A DNA stretch of 64,000 bases from NCBI GenBank assembly GCA_030824495.1, contig JAVBXP010000021.1, positions 62,001-126,000 on the forward strand, read 5' to 3'. Under the pieces are notes generated by a model, which saw nothing but the letters and a program-made list of their open reading frames with translations, ran no database searches and had not been told where the DNA came from. Shown here one piece after another: positions 1 to 7,633 of the stretch. Source of the stretch: a bacterium (GTDB lineage: Bacteria; Pseudomonadota; Alphaproteobacteria; Caulobacterales; Caulobacteraceae). The stretch's first letter is position 1. Each line of letters opens with the position of its first letter. The position numbers and the translations under genes are program-made.

Positions 1-537
1 GACCTCGACATCATCAACACGCACCTGAATTCGCGAGGCGCATCGCGGGTGCCGGTGAAGCGCTCCCTGCGCGCCCACAACCTGCAGACCGAGGAGCTCA
101 ACGCCTTCATCAACAACCACTGGAAGGCCGAGACCCCGCTGCTGATCGGCGGCGATTTCAACGTCAGGAATGCGCCCGAACGCTACGACTACCGGGCGGC
201 CGAACGGCCCTATGTCGTGGTCAGCGAATTCTGCAATCACCCATCCGACCCTTGCGAGGGGCAACCCTCCGTCGATGGCGAGCAACCCTGGTTGCGCTCC
301 CAGGACCTTCAGGCGTTCGCCAGCGACGGCGCAGTGAGCGTTCGCCCCATCCGGGTGGAAAAGGTGTTTGGACCCCAGCCCGGCCGCCGCCGCCTCTCCG
401 ACCACGACGGCTATCTGGTCAGCTATCGCTTCAGTTGGAACGCCGAGGTCGCCGCTGCCCCCGCGCCCCCTCAGGTAGCCCCTATGGAAACGCCGCAGGT
501 CGCGAGTTCAGATGTGAAAATGTCCGGTAAGCCCTGA
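1..537 (+). CDS. Endonuclease/exonuclease/phosphatase family protein, C-terminal part (5' end outside window)
   Basis: The reading frame is open from base 1, so the gene starts before the window; 178 residues are visible. Family marks are the INTHLN segment near residues 5-10, the metal/active-site motif GGDFNVR (about residues 50-56) and a terminal SDHDGY (about residues 133-138), which supplies the Asp-His pair of the DNase I-like fold. Members of this superfamily hydrolyse phosphodiester or phosphomonoester bonds with a divalent metal. The substrate cannot be told from this fragment. The final ~35 residues are Ala/Pro-rich and probably a disordered tail. The gene converges on the kinase gene that follows, with only four bases between the two stop codons. 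Confidence 0.8.
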   Translation, partial: DLDIINTHLNSRGASRVPVKRSLRAHNLQTEELNAFINNHWKAETPLLIGGDFNVRNAPERYDYRAAERPYVVVSEFCNHPSDPCEGQPSVDGEQPWLRSQDLQAFASDGAVSVRPIRVEKVFGPQPGRRRLSDHDGYLVSYRFSWNAEVAAAPAPPQVAPMETPQVASSDVKMSGKP

Positions 538-541
538 GAAA

Positions 542-2044
542 TCAGGGCAGCGGCGAGCCACCGTGCTTGACCGACCATGCTTCGGCCGCGTCCTGAGCCG
601 GACCGGAGGCGTCCACCCGCACCCAGTCGATCGGGCCGACATCGCGATCAAGCTGCATGCGCAAGGTGGCGACGGTGGCGTCGGAAGCATCACCCTTCCG
701 GCCCTCGATGCGCTCGGCCAACACCTCTGGCGCGGCCTCCAGCCAAACGCCATGGAATGGCACGCCAGCCTCTACCGCGAGGTTCTCGACCCGCGCGCGC
801 AAGTCCGGCTGGATGAAGGTCGCGTCCACCACCACCGCGCGGCCGACGGCCAACAAGGTACGAGCCTCGCTCAACAGGGCCTCGTACACCTCGGCATAGA
901 AGGCCGGTGAATAGACGGTCGACGGCAGCGCTGCATCGGGCGCAACGCCAAGCAGCCGTTTGCGGATCTCGTCCGTGCGCAACACCACCGCGCCCGGCGA
1001 CGCGCCCAGACCCGGGGCGATGAGGCGCGCGAAGGTCGACTTGCCGCTGCCCGAGAGTCCTCCAACCGCCGTCAACTTCGGCGGCGGCGGCGACAGATGG
1101 CGCAGGCCGGCGTCCAGATAGTCGCTGGCGGCCTGATAGTCGCCGCTGTGAGCCTGGACATGGGTGCGCACGCCCGCCCGAACGGCCATCATCAGCGGCA
1201 GCGCGGCCAGACCGGTCAGCAGATCAGGTCCGGAATGGCGCAGACCCTCATCCAGATAGGCCGACAGCACCCGCACCGCGGCGTCACGACGGCGGCGGAA
1301 GTCCAGATCCATCAACAGGAATGCGAGATCGTACTGGATATCGATGTCCGACAGCACGTCGTTGAATTCGATGCAGTCGAAGAGGATGGGCTTGCCACCC
1401 TCCAACAGGATGTTCCCCAGGTGCAGGTCGGCGTGGCATTGGCGCGCGAACCCCGCGGTCCGGCGCGCGTCCAGCAGCGCCTCGCGGCGGAAGTACTCGG
1501 CGTACGTGGCCGTCACCAACGCCTCGACCCGCTCCTCGCCCAGTTGCGGCGCCAACTCTCTGATCAGCTTGGCGTTGGAATCGATGGTGTATTTCAGCGC
1601 CTTGCCGCCGCCGCCCTGCGGCCGAACCGGCGCGCGGGCATGCAGGTTCGCCACTTCGCGGCCCATGGCCTCGGCAAGTTCGCCGTCCACGGCCCAGGGC
1701 CGCGCGGCCAGCACGAAACTCTCGTCGAAACGGCGCATTTCCAGCGCGAACTCGACAACAGGCCCAGGGCCCTCCAGCTCCAGCCCCCCGTTAGCCGCGC
1801 GGGTCAACCTGCGGACGGCGCGATAGATGTCGGAGGTGGCGGCCAGGTTGAACCGAAGCTCGCGTTCCAGCGCCCAGTGGCGCAGGTCGAGGGTCGAATA
1901 GTCCAGATAGCCGAGCTCGACCCGCCGCTTGACCTTGAAGGCGGTGTCTCCGGCCAGGAATACGCGAGCACAGGCCGTCTCGATCGTCCGCTCGGCGCGC
2001 TCGCCGAACCAGGCTGTGACCTCAGCCTCTTCGGCGTCCGTCAA
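542..2044 (-). CDS. Bifunctional aminoglycoside phosphotransferase-like / AAA ATP-binding (P-loop kinase) protein
   Basis: This 500-residue fusion has an N-terminal APH/choline-kinase-like domain with the Brenner motif HADLHLGN (residues 204-211) and the metal-binding LFD (221-223). A C-terminal P-loop kinase follows, with Walker [11 protein letters not shown] (328-337) and a downstream DEIRKR segment. Proteins of this architecture are common and conserved, but their substrate is unknown. The APH domain does not imply aminoglycoside resistance. I chose a TTG start at 2044 because its first two bases overlap the TGA stop of pdxH (TTGA), the usual sign of translational coupling; the frame stays open further upstream inside pdxH, without family-like sequence. 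The gene is probably co-transcribed with pdxH. Confidence 0.8.
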   Translation of the reverse strand: MTDAEEAEVTAWFGERAERTIETACARVFLAGDTAFKVKRRVELGYLDYSTLDLRHWALERELRFNLAATSDIYRAVRRLTRAANGGLELEGPGPVVEFALEMRRFDESFVLAARPWAVDGELAEAMGREVANLHARAPVRPQGGGGKALKYTIDSNAKLIRELAPQLGEERVEALVTATYAEYFRREALLDARRTAGFARQCHADLHLGNILLEGGKPILFDCIEFNDVLSDIDIQYDLAFLLMDLDFRRRRDAAVRVLSAYLDEGLRHSGPDLLTGLAALPLMMAVRAGVRTHVQAHSGDYQAASDYLDAGLRHLSPPPPKLTAVGGLSGSGKSTFARLIAPGLGASPGAVVLRTDEIRKRLLGVAPDAALPSTVYSPAFYAEVYEALLSEARTLLAVGRAVVVDATFIQPDLRARVENLAVEAGVPFHGVWLEAAPEVLAERIEGRKGDASDATVATLRMQLDRDVGPIDWVRVDASGPAQDAAEAWSVKHGGSPLP

Positions 2045-2706
2045 GGATAGAGGCGCTGAGTGGTCCAGCCCTCCCCGACCTTCACGAACACCAGGCGCTC
2101 GTGCAGGCGGAACGGCCGGTCGCGCCAGAACTCGATGGCCTCCGGCACAACCCGGAAGCCCGACCAATGCGGCGGGCGCGACACCTTCCCGATCCCGAAC
2201 TTCAGGCCCATCTCGGCGATACGCTTTTCCAGCGCCAGCCGGTCAGGCAAGGGCTGGGACTGCTCAGAGGCCCACGCCCCGATCTGGGCCGGCCGCGCGC
2301 GGGTGGCGAAATAGGCGTCGGCCTCTTCAGGCGTCACCGGAACCACGGTCCCGCGCACGCGCACCTGTCGACGCAAGGATTTCCAGTGGAACAGCAGCGC
2401 CGCCTTCGGATTGGCCGCGAGCTGGCGGCCCTTGGCGCTCCCGACGTTGCTGTAGAAGACGAAGCCGTCCGGGCCGGCGTCCTTCAGCAGCACCATGCGA
2501 GAGTCCGGCATGCCGGTTTCATCGACGGTGGACAACGCCATGCCGTTGGCGTCGTTCGGCTCCTTGGCGATCGCCTCTTTCATCCATTCGGCGAACAGCT
2601 CGAACGGATCCTGGGCGGACAGTAGCGGCGGCGGCTCGGCCGCGGACACCTGACGGACGTACTCGTCTTCGCTGGGAGACGGGGGAATGGCGGTCTTGTC
2701 GCTCAT
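2041..2706 (-). CDS. pdxH: Pyridoxamine/pyridoxine 5'-phosphate oxidase
   Basis: The predicted protein of 221 residues fits the PdxH family in length and sequence. It oxidises pyridoxine or pyridoxamine 5'-phosphate to pyridoxal 5'-phosphate with FMN and oxygen, the last step of vitamin B6 synthesis and salvage. Recognisable family segments are SRMVLLKD and GFVFYSN (FMN site), the WKSLRRQVR stretch, and the C-terminal PPHWSGFRV and FRLHER motifs, ending with the typical QRLYP. I chose the ATG at 2706 (MSDKT); the open frame extends upstream but the added residues are not family-like. Its stop overlaps the start of the kinase gene downstream, so the two form a coupled pair. Confidence 0.95.
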   Translation of the reverse strand: MSDKTAIPPSPSEDEYVRQVSAAEPPPLLSAQDPFELFAEWMKEAIAKEPNDANGMALSTVDETGMPDSRMVLLKDAGPDGFVFYSNVGSAKGRQLAANPKAALLFHWKSLRRQVRVRGTVVPVTPEEADAYFATRARPAQIGAWASEQSQPLPDRLALEKRIAEMGLKFGIGKVSRPPHWSGFRVVPEAIEFWRDRPFRLHERLVFVKVGEGWTTQRLYP

Positions 2707-2783
2707 GGCCGCCGTATAGCGCGAGTTCGCGCGCTTGGCATGTTTAACGGTGCGTTGACCACGATGGTCGCAAGGTCCGGGCG

Positions 2784-3491
2784 ATGGCCGCGCCCCACCC
2801 CGAAACGATGCATAGGAAGCAGGCGCGAGAGATCCTGGGGGTCTCACCGCTCGCCACTACCGCCGAGCTTCGGCTGGCCTTCCGCGAGGCGGCCAAGCTG
2901 GCCCATCCAGATCGTCCAGGCGGCGACGCCGAACGGTTTCGGCTGGCGGTGGAAGCCTATCGCCTGCTCAGCGCGCCCAAGATCACCGACAGCATCATCC
3001 AGCCCCCGGCGACCGTTGTGCGCCCGGCCCCTGTCGACAGCCGCCTGGACATCACCCCGCTGCTGGCGATGAACGGCGGCGTGCTGATGCACCGGCTGGC
3101 CAATGGCCGGCGCCTGAAGATCACTCTGCCCCAGGGCCTGCGCACCGGCGACACTCTGCGCGTTGGCGACATCGAGTTCGAGATCACGGTGCGCGGCGAG
3201 GGCGAAATGCTGGTTCGGGGAGACGACCTCTGGCTCACCGTGCCGCTGGACCCAGGCCTGCTAGCCCAAGGCGGCCGGGTGGCGCTCGACACGCCGCTGG
3301 GCCGGCGCGTGGTCTGGGTCACTCGCAAGGCCGGCGAGCGCGGCCTGGTCCGGCTAGTCGGCCAAGGCCTTCCGGCCCGCGGGCCGCACCGGCAAGGACA
3401 CCTCTTCCTGCGGCTAGCAGCCCAGGTGCGCACCACGGATTCCGCCGCCAGGACCCTTCGTCGCCGCTTCGCCGCCGCGTGGGCGGCCTAG
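2784..3491 (+). CDS. J-domain protein (DnaJ-like with C-terminal substrate-binding domain)
   Basis: The product is 235 residues. The N-terminal ~65 residues form a J domain with the essential HPD tripeptide inside [10 protein letters not shown], which stimulates the ATPase of an Hsp70 partner. Residues ~90-215 resemble the C-terminal beta-sandwich of DnaJ/CbpA proteins ([12 protein letters not shown], then [13 protein letters not shown] near the end). The zinc-finger region and the usual Gly/Phe linker of full DnaJ are absent, so this is a reduced, type II-like co-chaperone. The start at 2784 is uncertain: an ATG at 2808 ([12 protein letters not shown]) would begin directly at the J domain. 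The gene lies divergent from pdxH and 33 bp before aroC. Confidence 0.85.
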   Translation: MAAPHPETMHRKQAREILGVSPLATTAELRLAFREAAKLAHPDRPGGDAERFRLAVEAYRLLSAPKITDSIIQPPATVVRPAPVDSRLDITPLLAMNGGVLMHRLANGRRLKITLPQGLRTGDTLRVGDIEFEITVRGEGEMLVRGDDLWLTVPLDPGLLAQGGRVALDTPLGRRVVWVTRKAGERGLVRLVGQGLPARGPHRQGHLFLRLAAQVRTTDSAARTLRRRFAAAWAA

Positions 3492-3524
3492 CGCAGTCGG
3501 CGTCGCGTCTTTAAAAGCGCCAGC

Positions 3525-4646
3525 ATGTCGCACAATACCTTTGGCCACCTCTTCCGTGTCACCACCTGGGGCGAGAGTCATGGGCCGGCTCTCGGCTGCG
3601 TGGTCGATGGTTGCCCTCCCGGCCTGCCGCTGACCGCCGAAGAGATTCAGGTTTGGCTCGACCAGCGCCGTCCGGGCCAGGGCAAGTTCGTTACTCAACG
3701 CCAGGAACCGGACGCGGTGAAGATCCTGTCCGGCGTGTTCGAGGACGAACGCACCGGCGGCCAGGTCACGACCGGCACGCCGATCTCGATGATGATCGAG
3801 AATGTCGACCAGCGCTCGCGCGACTACGGCGAGATCGCCACCCAGTTCCGGCCGGGGCATGCCGACTACACCTATTTCGCCAAGTACGGTGTGCGCGACT
3901 ATCGCGGCGGCGGAAGGGCCTCGGCCCGCGAGACCGCCTCGCGGGTGGCCGCCGGCGCCGTGGCGCGCAAGATCCTCGAGGGGGTGACGATCCGCGCAGC
4001 GGTGGTCCAGATCGGCCCGCACGCCGTCGACCGCAGCCGCTTCGATTGGGATCAGCGGACCGAGAACCCTTTCTGGTGCCCTGACGCCCAGATGGTGGCT
4101 GTCTGGGAAGAGCACCTGGAAAAGGTCCGTAAGGCCGGCTCCTCGACCGGCGCCATCGTCGAGGTCGAGGCGCTTGGCGTCCCGGCCGGCTGGGGCGCGC
4201 CCGTCTACGGCAAGTTAGACGCCGAGCTGGCGGCGGCCCTGATGTCGATCAACGCCTCCAAGGGGGTCGAGATCGGCGCGGGCTTCGCCTCGGCCGCGTT
4301 CTCCGGCGAGGAGAACGCCGACGAGATGCGCATGGGCAATGACGGCCCGATGTTCCTGTCCAACAGCGCCGGCGGCATCCTTGGCGGCATCTCCTCCGGC
4401 CAGCCGGTGGTGGCCCGCGTCGCCTTCAAGCCCACCTCCTCAATCCTCACCCTGCGCCGCAGCCTCAATGAGGCCGGCGAGGAGATCGACCTGCGCACCA
4501 AAGGGCGCCACGACCCCTGTGTGGGCCTGCGGGCCGTGCCAGTGGTCGAGGCCATGACCGCCTGCGTACTGGCCGACGCCTATCTGCGCCATCGGGGCCA
4601 GACCGGCGGCGGGGCCTTCGTCCCCGGCGGCGACGGCCGGGTCTAG
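3525..4646 (+). CDS. aroC: Chorismate synthase
   Basis: This 373-residue protein matches AroC along its whole length. It converts 5-enolpyruvylshikimate 3-phosphate to chorismate, the last common step of aromatic amino acid and folate synthesis, and requires reduced FMN. Characteristic segments are the N-terminal GESHGPALG, the [16 protein letters not shown] region, the GRASARETA motif with its catalytic-region residues, and the C-terminal [17 protein letters not shown]. The ATG at 3525 gives [20 protein letters not shown], the standard N-terminus. It follows the J-domain gene closely and may share its transcript. Confidence 0.97.
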   Translation: MSHNTFGHLFRVTTWGESHGPALGCVVDGCPPGLPLTAEEIQVWLDQRRPGQGKFVTQRQEPDAVKILSGVFEDERTGGQVTTGTPISMMIENVDQRSRDYGEIATQFRPGHADYTYFAKYGVRDYRGGGRASARETASRVAAGAVARKILEGVTIRAAVVQIGPHAVDRSRFDWDQRTENPFWCPDAQMVAVWEEHLEKVRKAGSSTGAIVEVEALGVPAGWGAPVYGKLDAELAAALMSINASKGVEIGAGFASAAFSGEENADEMRMGNDGPMFLSNSAGGILGGISSGQPVVARVAFKPTSSILTLRRSLNEAGEEIDLRTKGRHDPCVGLRAVPVVEAMTACVLADAYLRHRGQTGGGAFVPGGDGRV

Positions 4647-4682
4647 AGCCGCCGCGACCCTGACAACGAAAAGCCAGCGACC

Positions 4683-5192
4683 GTGCGCCTAGACCTCCTG
4701 AAGATCCTCATCGTCGACGACATCCGCCATACGCGGGTCTTGTTGACCGAGATCCTGCGCGCCATCGGCATCCAGCAAATCTACGAAGCCAGCGACGGGG
4801 CCGAGGGCCTGCAGGTCATGCGCGCCCACAATATCGACATCGTGCTGACCGACCTGGCGATGGAGCCGCTCGACGGCATCGACTTCGTGCGGCTGCTTCG
4901 CAACTCTCCCGACAGCCCCAATCCGATGGTCCCGATCCTGATGATCACCGGCCACTCGACCCTCCGGCGGATTCACGAAGCGCGGGACGTCGGGGTCAAC
5001 GAGTTCATGGCCAAGCCGATCACCGCGCGCGGCGTGATCGGAAGGCTGCAGCAGATCATCGACCACCCGCGCCCGTTCATCCGAACCGACGATTATTTCG
5101 GCCCCGACCGGCGCCGCAAAAGCGATCCGGAACATCCTGGCCCCTGGCGGCGCGCCGCCGACGGCCCGTCGGTGCGCCCGCTCAAGACGTGA
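4683..5192 (+). CDS. Single-domain CheY-like response regulator with arginine-rich C-terminal tail
   Basis: The 169-residue product is one receiver domain (about residues 1-125) plus a basic tail. Receiver marks are the acidic pair in IVDD (residues 11-12), the phospho-acceptor Asp57 in LTDLAMEP, a Thr in the MITGHS segment and Lys111 in MAKP. There is no output domain. The tail after ~residue 130 includes YFGPDRRRK and a second WRR cluster. Arginine-rich extensions like this mark the Cle subset of Caulobacter CheY-like proteins that bind cyclic di-GMP; assigning this protein to that group is my inference. The start is GTG at 4683, and no earlier start in frame gives a better N-terminus. Confidence 0.85.
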   Translation: MRLDLLKILIVDDIRHTRVLLTEILRAIGIQQIYEASDGAEGLQVMRAHNIDIVLTDLAMEPLDGIDFVRLLRNSPDSPNPMVPILMITGHSTLRRIHEARDVGVNEFMAKPITARGVIGRLQQIIDHPRPFIRTDDYFGPDRRRKSDPEHPGPWRRAADGPSVRPLKT

Positions 5193-5251
5193 TCGCGGCC
5201 ACCATTTAGCGACGTTTGTCGATTACGGCGGTGGCTCCTCTGGAGTTCGCC

Positions 5252-5464
5252 ATGAACATTCCCCGCCTTGCCCTTCGGCTGTCCCTGCTCGGACTGCTAG
5301 CTGCGCCCCTGAGCGGCTGCCTTGCGGCGGCTGTCGGCACGGTGGCGGGCGTGGCTGTCGGCGTCACCGGCGCTGCCGTAGGCGTCACCGCCAAGGGCGT
5401 CGGCATGGCCGCCGGCGCGGTCATCCCCGACGGGGATGACGAGAAGGACAAAAAACGCCGCTAG
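5252..5464 (+). CDS. Small predicted lipoprotein
   Basis: The product has 70 residues. It begins MNIPRLALRL, continues with a hydrophobic stretch and reaches a lipobox-like LSGC (Cys about residue 24), so it should be exported and lipid-anchored. The mature part is Gly/Ala/Val-rich with near-repeats of the type GVAVGVTGAAVGVTAKGVG, ending in a charged DDEKDKKRR tail. I chose the ATG at 5252 because a GGAG lies six bases upstream; an upstream ATG at 5216 has no such support and would bury the signal peptide. The function is unknown. Its TAG stop shares the palindrome CTAG with the stop of queD on the other strand. Confidence 0.65.
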   Translation: MNIPRLALRLSLLGLLAAPLSGCLAAAVGTVAGVAVGVTGAAVGVTAKGVGMAAGAVIPDGDDEKDKKRR

Positions 5465-5835
5465 GCGACGTTGAGGGCGCAACTCTCGCTGATGGTCGGT
5501 CGCGAGACGACAATGCGCGAAAGGCCTGGAAAGCGCACCTTCAGCCGTTCGGCGAAGTAGAGGCACAGGTGCTCAAGCGTAGGACGCTCCAGCCCCGGCT
5601 TTTCATTCAGCAGGCCATGATCGAGTTGCGCGGCGACCGCCTTCAGTTCGGCGTCGAGATCGGCCAGGTCGGCCACCCAACCGACGGGCTCCTGCTGGAC
5701 GCCGCGCACGGTCGCTTCGACCTTGAACGAGTGGCCATGCAGATTGGCGTAGGGCCGGTGCTCCGGCCCATCGGCGAAGTAGTGCGCCGCATCGAACGTG
5801 GCGGCCTTGGTAATTTCGAAAACAGGTTGGGTCAT
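5461..5835 (-). CDS. queD: 6-carboxy-tetrahydropterin synthase family (QueD-like), catalytic Cys position occupied by Tyr
   Basis: The product is 124 residues of the PTPS/QueD fold. Zinc ligands are visible as His18 (FDAAH) and His33/His35 (LHGH), and the catalytic Asp-His pair as D72-H73 (LDHGLLN). QueD makes 6-carboxy-5,6,7,8-tetrahydropterin from dihydroneopterin triphosphate, the first pathway-specific step to queuosine. By ungapped comparison with E. coli QueD, as I recall it, the position of catalytic Cys27 is Tyr29 here (PYANLHGH instead of KCGRLHGH). Location in a queC-queE-queD cluster argues that it still serves queuosine synthesis. The ATG at 5835 is 37 bp downstream of queE. Confidence 0.85.
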   Translation of the reverse strand: MTQPVFEITKAATFDAAHYFADGPEHRPYANLHGHSFKVEATVRGVQQEPVGWVADLADLDAELKAVAAQLDHGLLNEKPGLERPTLEHLCLYFAERLKVRFPGLSRIVVSRPTISESCALNVA

Positions 5836-5872
5836 TGCGCAGGTCTTGGGGCGTTCGCAGACCAGAAGCGGT

Positions 5873-6505
5873 CTACGGAATGCCGAGGTACTTGTGAGTT
5901 TGGACGCTTAAACGCCACCGAGGGTGCGCGAGGCAATAGGCGATCGCCGCCTGCGTGTTTTCGACACGCGCCGGGCCATCCATCGGCTGGAGCAGGAAGC
6001 GTTCGAAATCGAGGTGCTCGAAACTGGCCGGATCGACGCCGACCTGCGGATAGACAAGCTTCAACTCCTGGCCGCTGGTCTGCACGACCTGGGCCTGGGC
6101 TTTGGGGCTGACGCAGATCCAATCGATGCCGGGCGGCGCCTTCAAGGTGCCGTTTGTCTCCATAGCGATCCGGAAGCCGCGCGCATGCAGGGCCTCGATC
6201 AGCACCGGATCCAGTTGGAGCAAAGGTTCGCCGCCGGTGCAGACGACCAGCCGGTTGTCAGACCCGCCGATCCAGGCCGCCTCCACGGCCTGCGCCAACA
6301 GGTCGGCAGTCGCGAAACGCCCGCCGCCCTGGCCGTCCATCCCGACAAAGTCGGTGTCGCAGAAGGTGCAGACCGCTGCGGCGCGATCTTCCTCGCGGCC
6401 CGACCAGAGATTGCATCCCGCAAACCGGCAGAAGACCGCCGGCTGGCCCGCCTGGCCGCCCTCGCCCTGAAGCGTCAGGAATATCTCTTTGACGGCGTAG
6501 CTCAT
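5873..6505 (-). CDS. queE: 7-carboxy-7-deazaguanine synthase (radical SAM)
   Basis: The product is 210 residues. It converts 6-carboxytetrahydropterin to 7-carboxy-7-deazaguanine in queuosine precursor synthesis. The radical-SAM cluster cysteines are Cys31, Cys46 and Cys49, a CX14CX2C spacing rather than the classic CX3CX2C. This insertion is known in a subset of QueE enzymes. Other family segments are [11 protein letters not shown] near the N-terminus, CTGGEPLLQ, and AMETNGT. The ATG at 6505 overlaps the queC stop (ATGA), which indicates coupling; a longer upstream frame lies inside queC and is not family-like. Confidence 0.95.
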   Translation of the reverse strand: MSYAVKEIFLTLQGEGGQAGQPAVFCRFAGCNLWSGREEDRAAAVCTFCDTDFVGMDGQGGGRFATADLLAQAVEAAWIGGSDNRLVVCTGGEPLLQLDPVLIEALHARGFRIAMETNGTLKAPPGIDWICVSPKAQAQVVQTSGQELKLVYPQVGVDPASFEHLDFERFLLQPMDGPARVENTQAAIAYCLAHPRWRLSVQTHKYLGIP

Positions 6506-7233
6506 GCGCCGATCCCCGGCCTTCCGGCCGCCACCCACTCGCGCCACCCCTTGGCCCGCAGGTCGCAGGCCGGGCAATCCCCGCAGCCATGGCCCCAATC
6601 GTGGCGATCACCGCGCGTGCCCCGATAACACGTGTGGCTGTCCTCCAGAATCAGCTGGACCAGCTCCTCGCCGCCCAGATCTTGGGCCAGACCCCAGGTC
6701 TCAGCCTTGGTGAGCCACATCAACGGCGTCTCGACCACGAAATCCTGCGCCATTCCCATGTTCAGCGCCTTTTCCAGCGCCTCCAGCGTGTCGCGACGGC
6801 AGTCCGGATAGCCCGAGAAGTCGGTCTCGCACATCCCGCCCACTAGAAACTGCAACTTGCGTCGATCGGCCAGGGCGGCGGCATAGGTCAGGAAGACGAG
6901 ATTTCGGCCTGGCACGAAGGTGTTCGGAAGGCCCTTTTCGGTAACCTCGAACGCGCGCTCTTCGGTCATCGCGGTCTCGCCGACGGCGCCGAAACCGCGC
7001 AGATCGAGAACATGATCTTCACCCAGCCGGTCGGCCCACTGGGGGAACCGCGCACGGATCGCGTCACGAACCACAGAACGCCGTTCCATTTCCACCGAGT
7101 GTCGCTGCCCATAGTCGAAGCCAACGGTCTCGACATGACCATGCCGGGCCAAGGCCCAGGCGAGGCAGACGCTGGAATCCTGGCCGCCAGAGAACAGCAC
7201 CAAGGCGCGGGTTTGAGGGATGACTTCGCTCAT
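6502..7233 (-). CDS. queC: 7-cyano-7-deazaguanine synthase
   Basis: The product is about 243 residues. It uses ATP and ammonia to convert 7-carboxy-7-deazaguanine to preQ0. The PP-loop SGGQDS lies at residues 15-20, and the zinc-binding cysteine cluster is near the C-terminus (CGDCPAC, plus an upstream Cys in HTCYRG). The FVPGRN and GYPDCR segments are also typical. Start choice: ATG at 7233 (MSEVIPQ) or ATG at 7242 (MGPMSEV); 7233 places the conserved beta strand at the usual distance. It is the first gene of queC-queE-queD, all on the minus strand, so the operon promoter should lie within 7234-7460. Confidence 0.95.
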   Translation of the reverse strand: MSEVIPQTRALVLFSGGQDSSVCLAWALARHGHVETVGFDYGQRHSVEMERRSVVRDAIRARFPQWADRLGEDHVLDLRGFGAVGETAMTEERAFEVTEKGLPNTFVPGRNLVFLTYAAALADRRKLQFLVGGMCETDFSGYPDCRRDTLEALEKALNMGMAQDFVVETPLMWLTKAETWGLAQDLGGEELVQLILEDSHTCYRGTRGDRHDWGHGCGDCPACDLRAKGWREWVAAGRPGIGA

Positions 7234-7633
7234 CGGCCCCATATGCGCGCGCCAGCGCCAAACCGAAAGCCCAGTGCGGCGAGACTTCGCGCCCAGCCCC
7301 ATACCGCATCATCTAATATTTGCGACGCAGCAAGTGTTCGCAGTCGCAGCATTGCAAAAATTACCAGTTGATGAGCCTTCAAACCTTGACCATCGAGCGC
7401 GCTGCCTAAGATTGTCCGTTTTCGAAACATTGGTATTTCAGCAACATCCCCATGGAAGTTTAGACATTATCATTGATAACTTATCTGCGTCACGTTGACA
7501 GACTCCAGAACTGAGCGCGAGCTTTGGCATTGTCGGGGGAATGGTCGCCAGCCCCTTGCTTAAACCTTGCGCGGCGATGCGACGTACCGGGCCGATATGT
7601 AGAGAGCCTCGGACGTACTGGGAGGAATCTGGA
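7234..7633. other. 400-bp intergenic region between divergent queC and a TonB receptor gene
   Basis: I find no credible coding sequence here. The middle part (about 7330-7500) is clearly richer in A+T than its surroundings, as expected for back-to-back promoters: leftward for queCED and rightward for the receptor at 7634. It holds the palindrome listed separately at 7467-7479. A GGAGG at 7621-7625, eight bases before the ATG at 7634, is the receptor's ribosome binding site. Confidence 0.6.
7467..7479. promoter_or_regulatory. Perfect palindrome TTATCA-T-TGATAA, candidate operator
   Basis: Two six-base arms are exactly complementary around a central T, inside an A+T-rich stretch 155 bp upstream of the TonB receptor start. 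Its A+T-rich TGATAA/TTATCA arms recall Fur-type boxes, but the arrangement does not match the classic 19-bp Fur consensus well. Binding by a Fur-like or TetR-like repressor is inference. Confidence 0.35.

Noticed and set aside
542..2044. Aminoglycoside resistance from the APH-like domain
   Set aside because: This fusion family is widespread in chromosomes and not tied to resistance; no resistance context is present.
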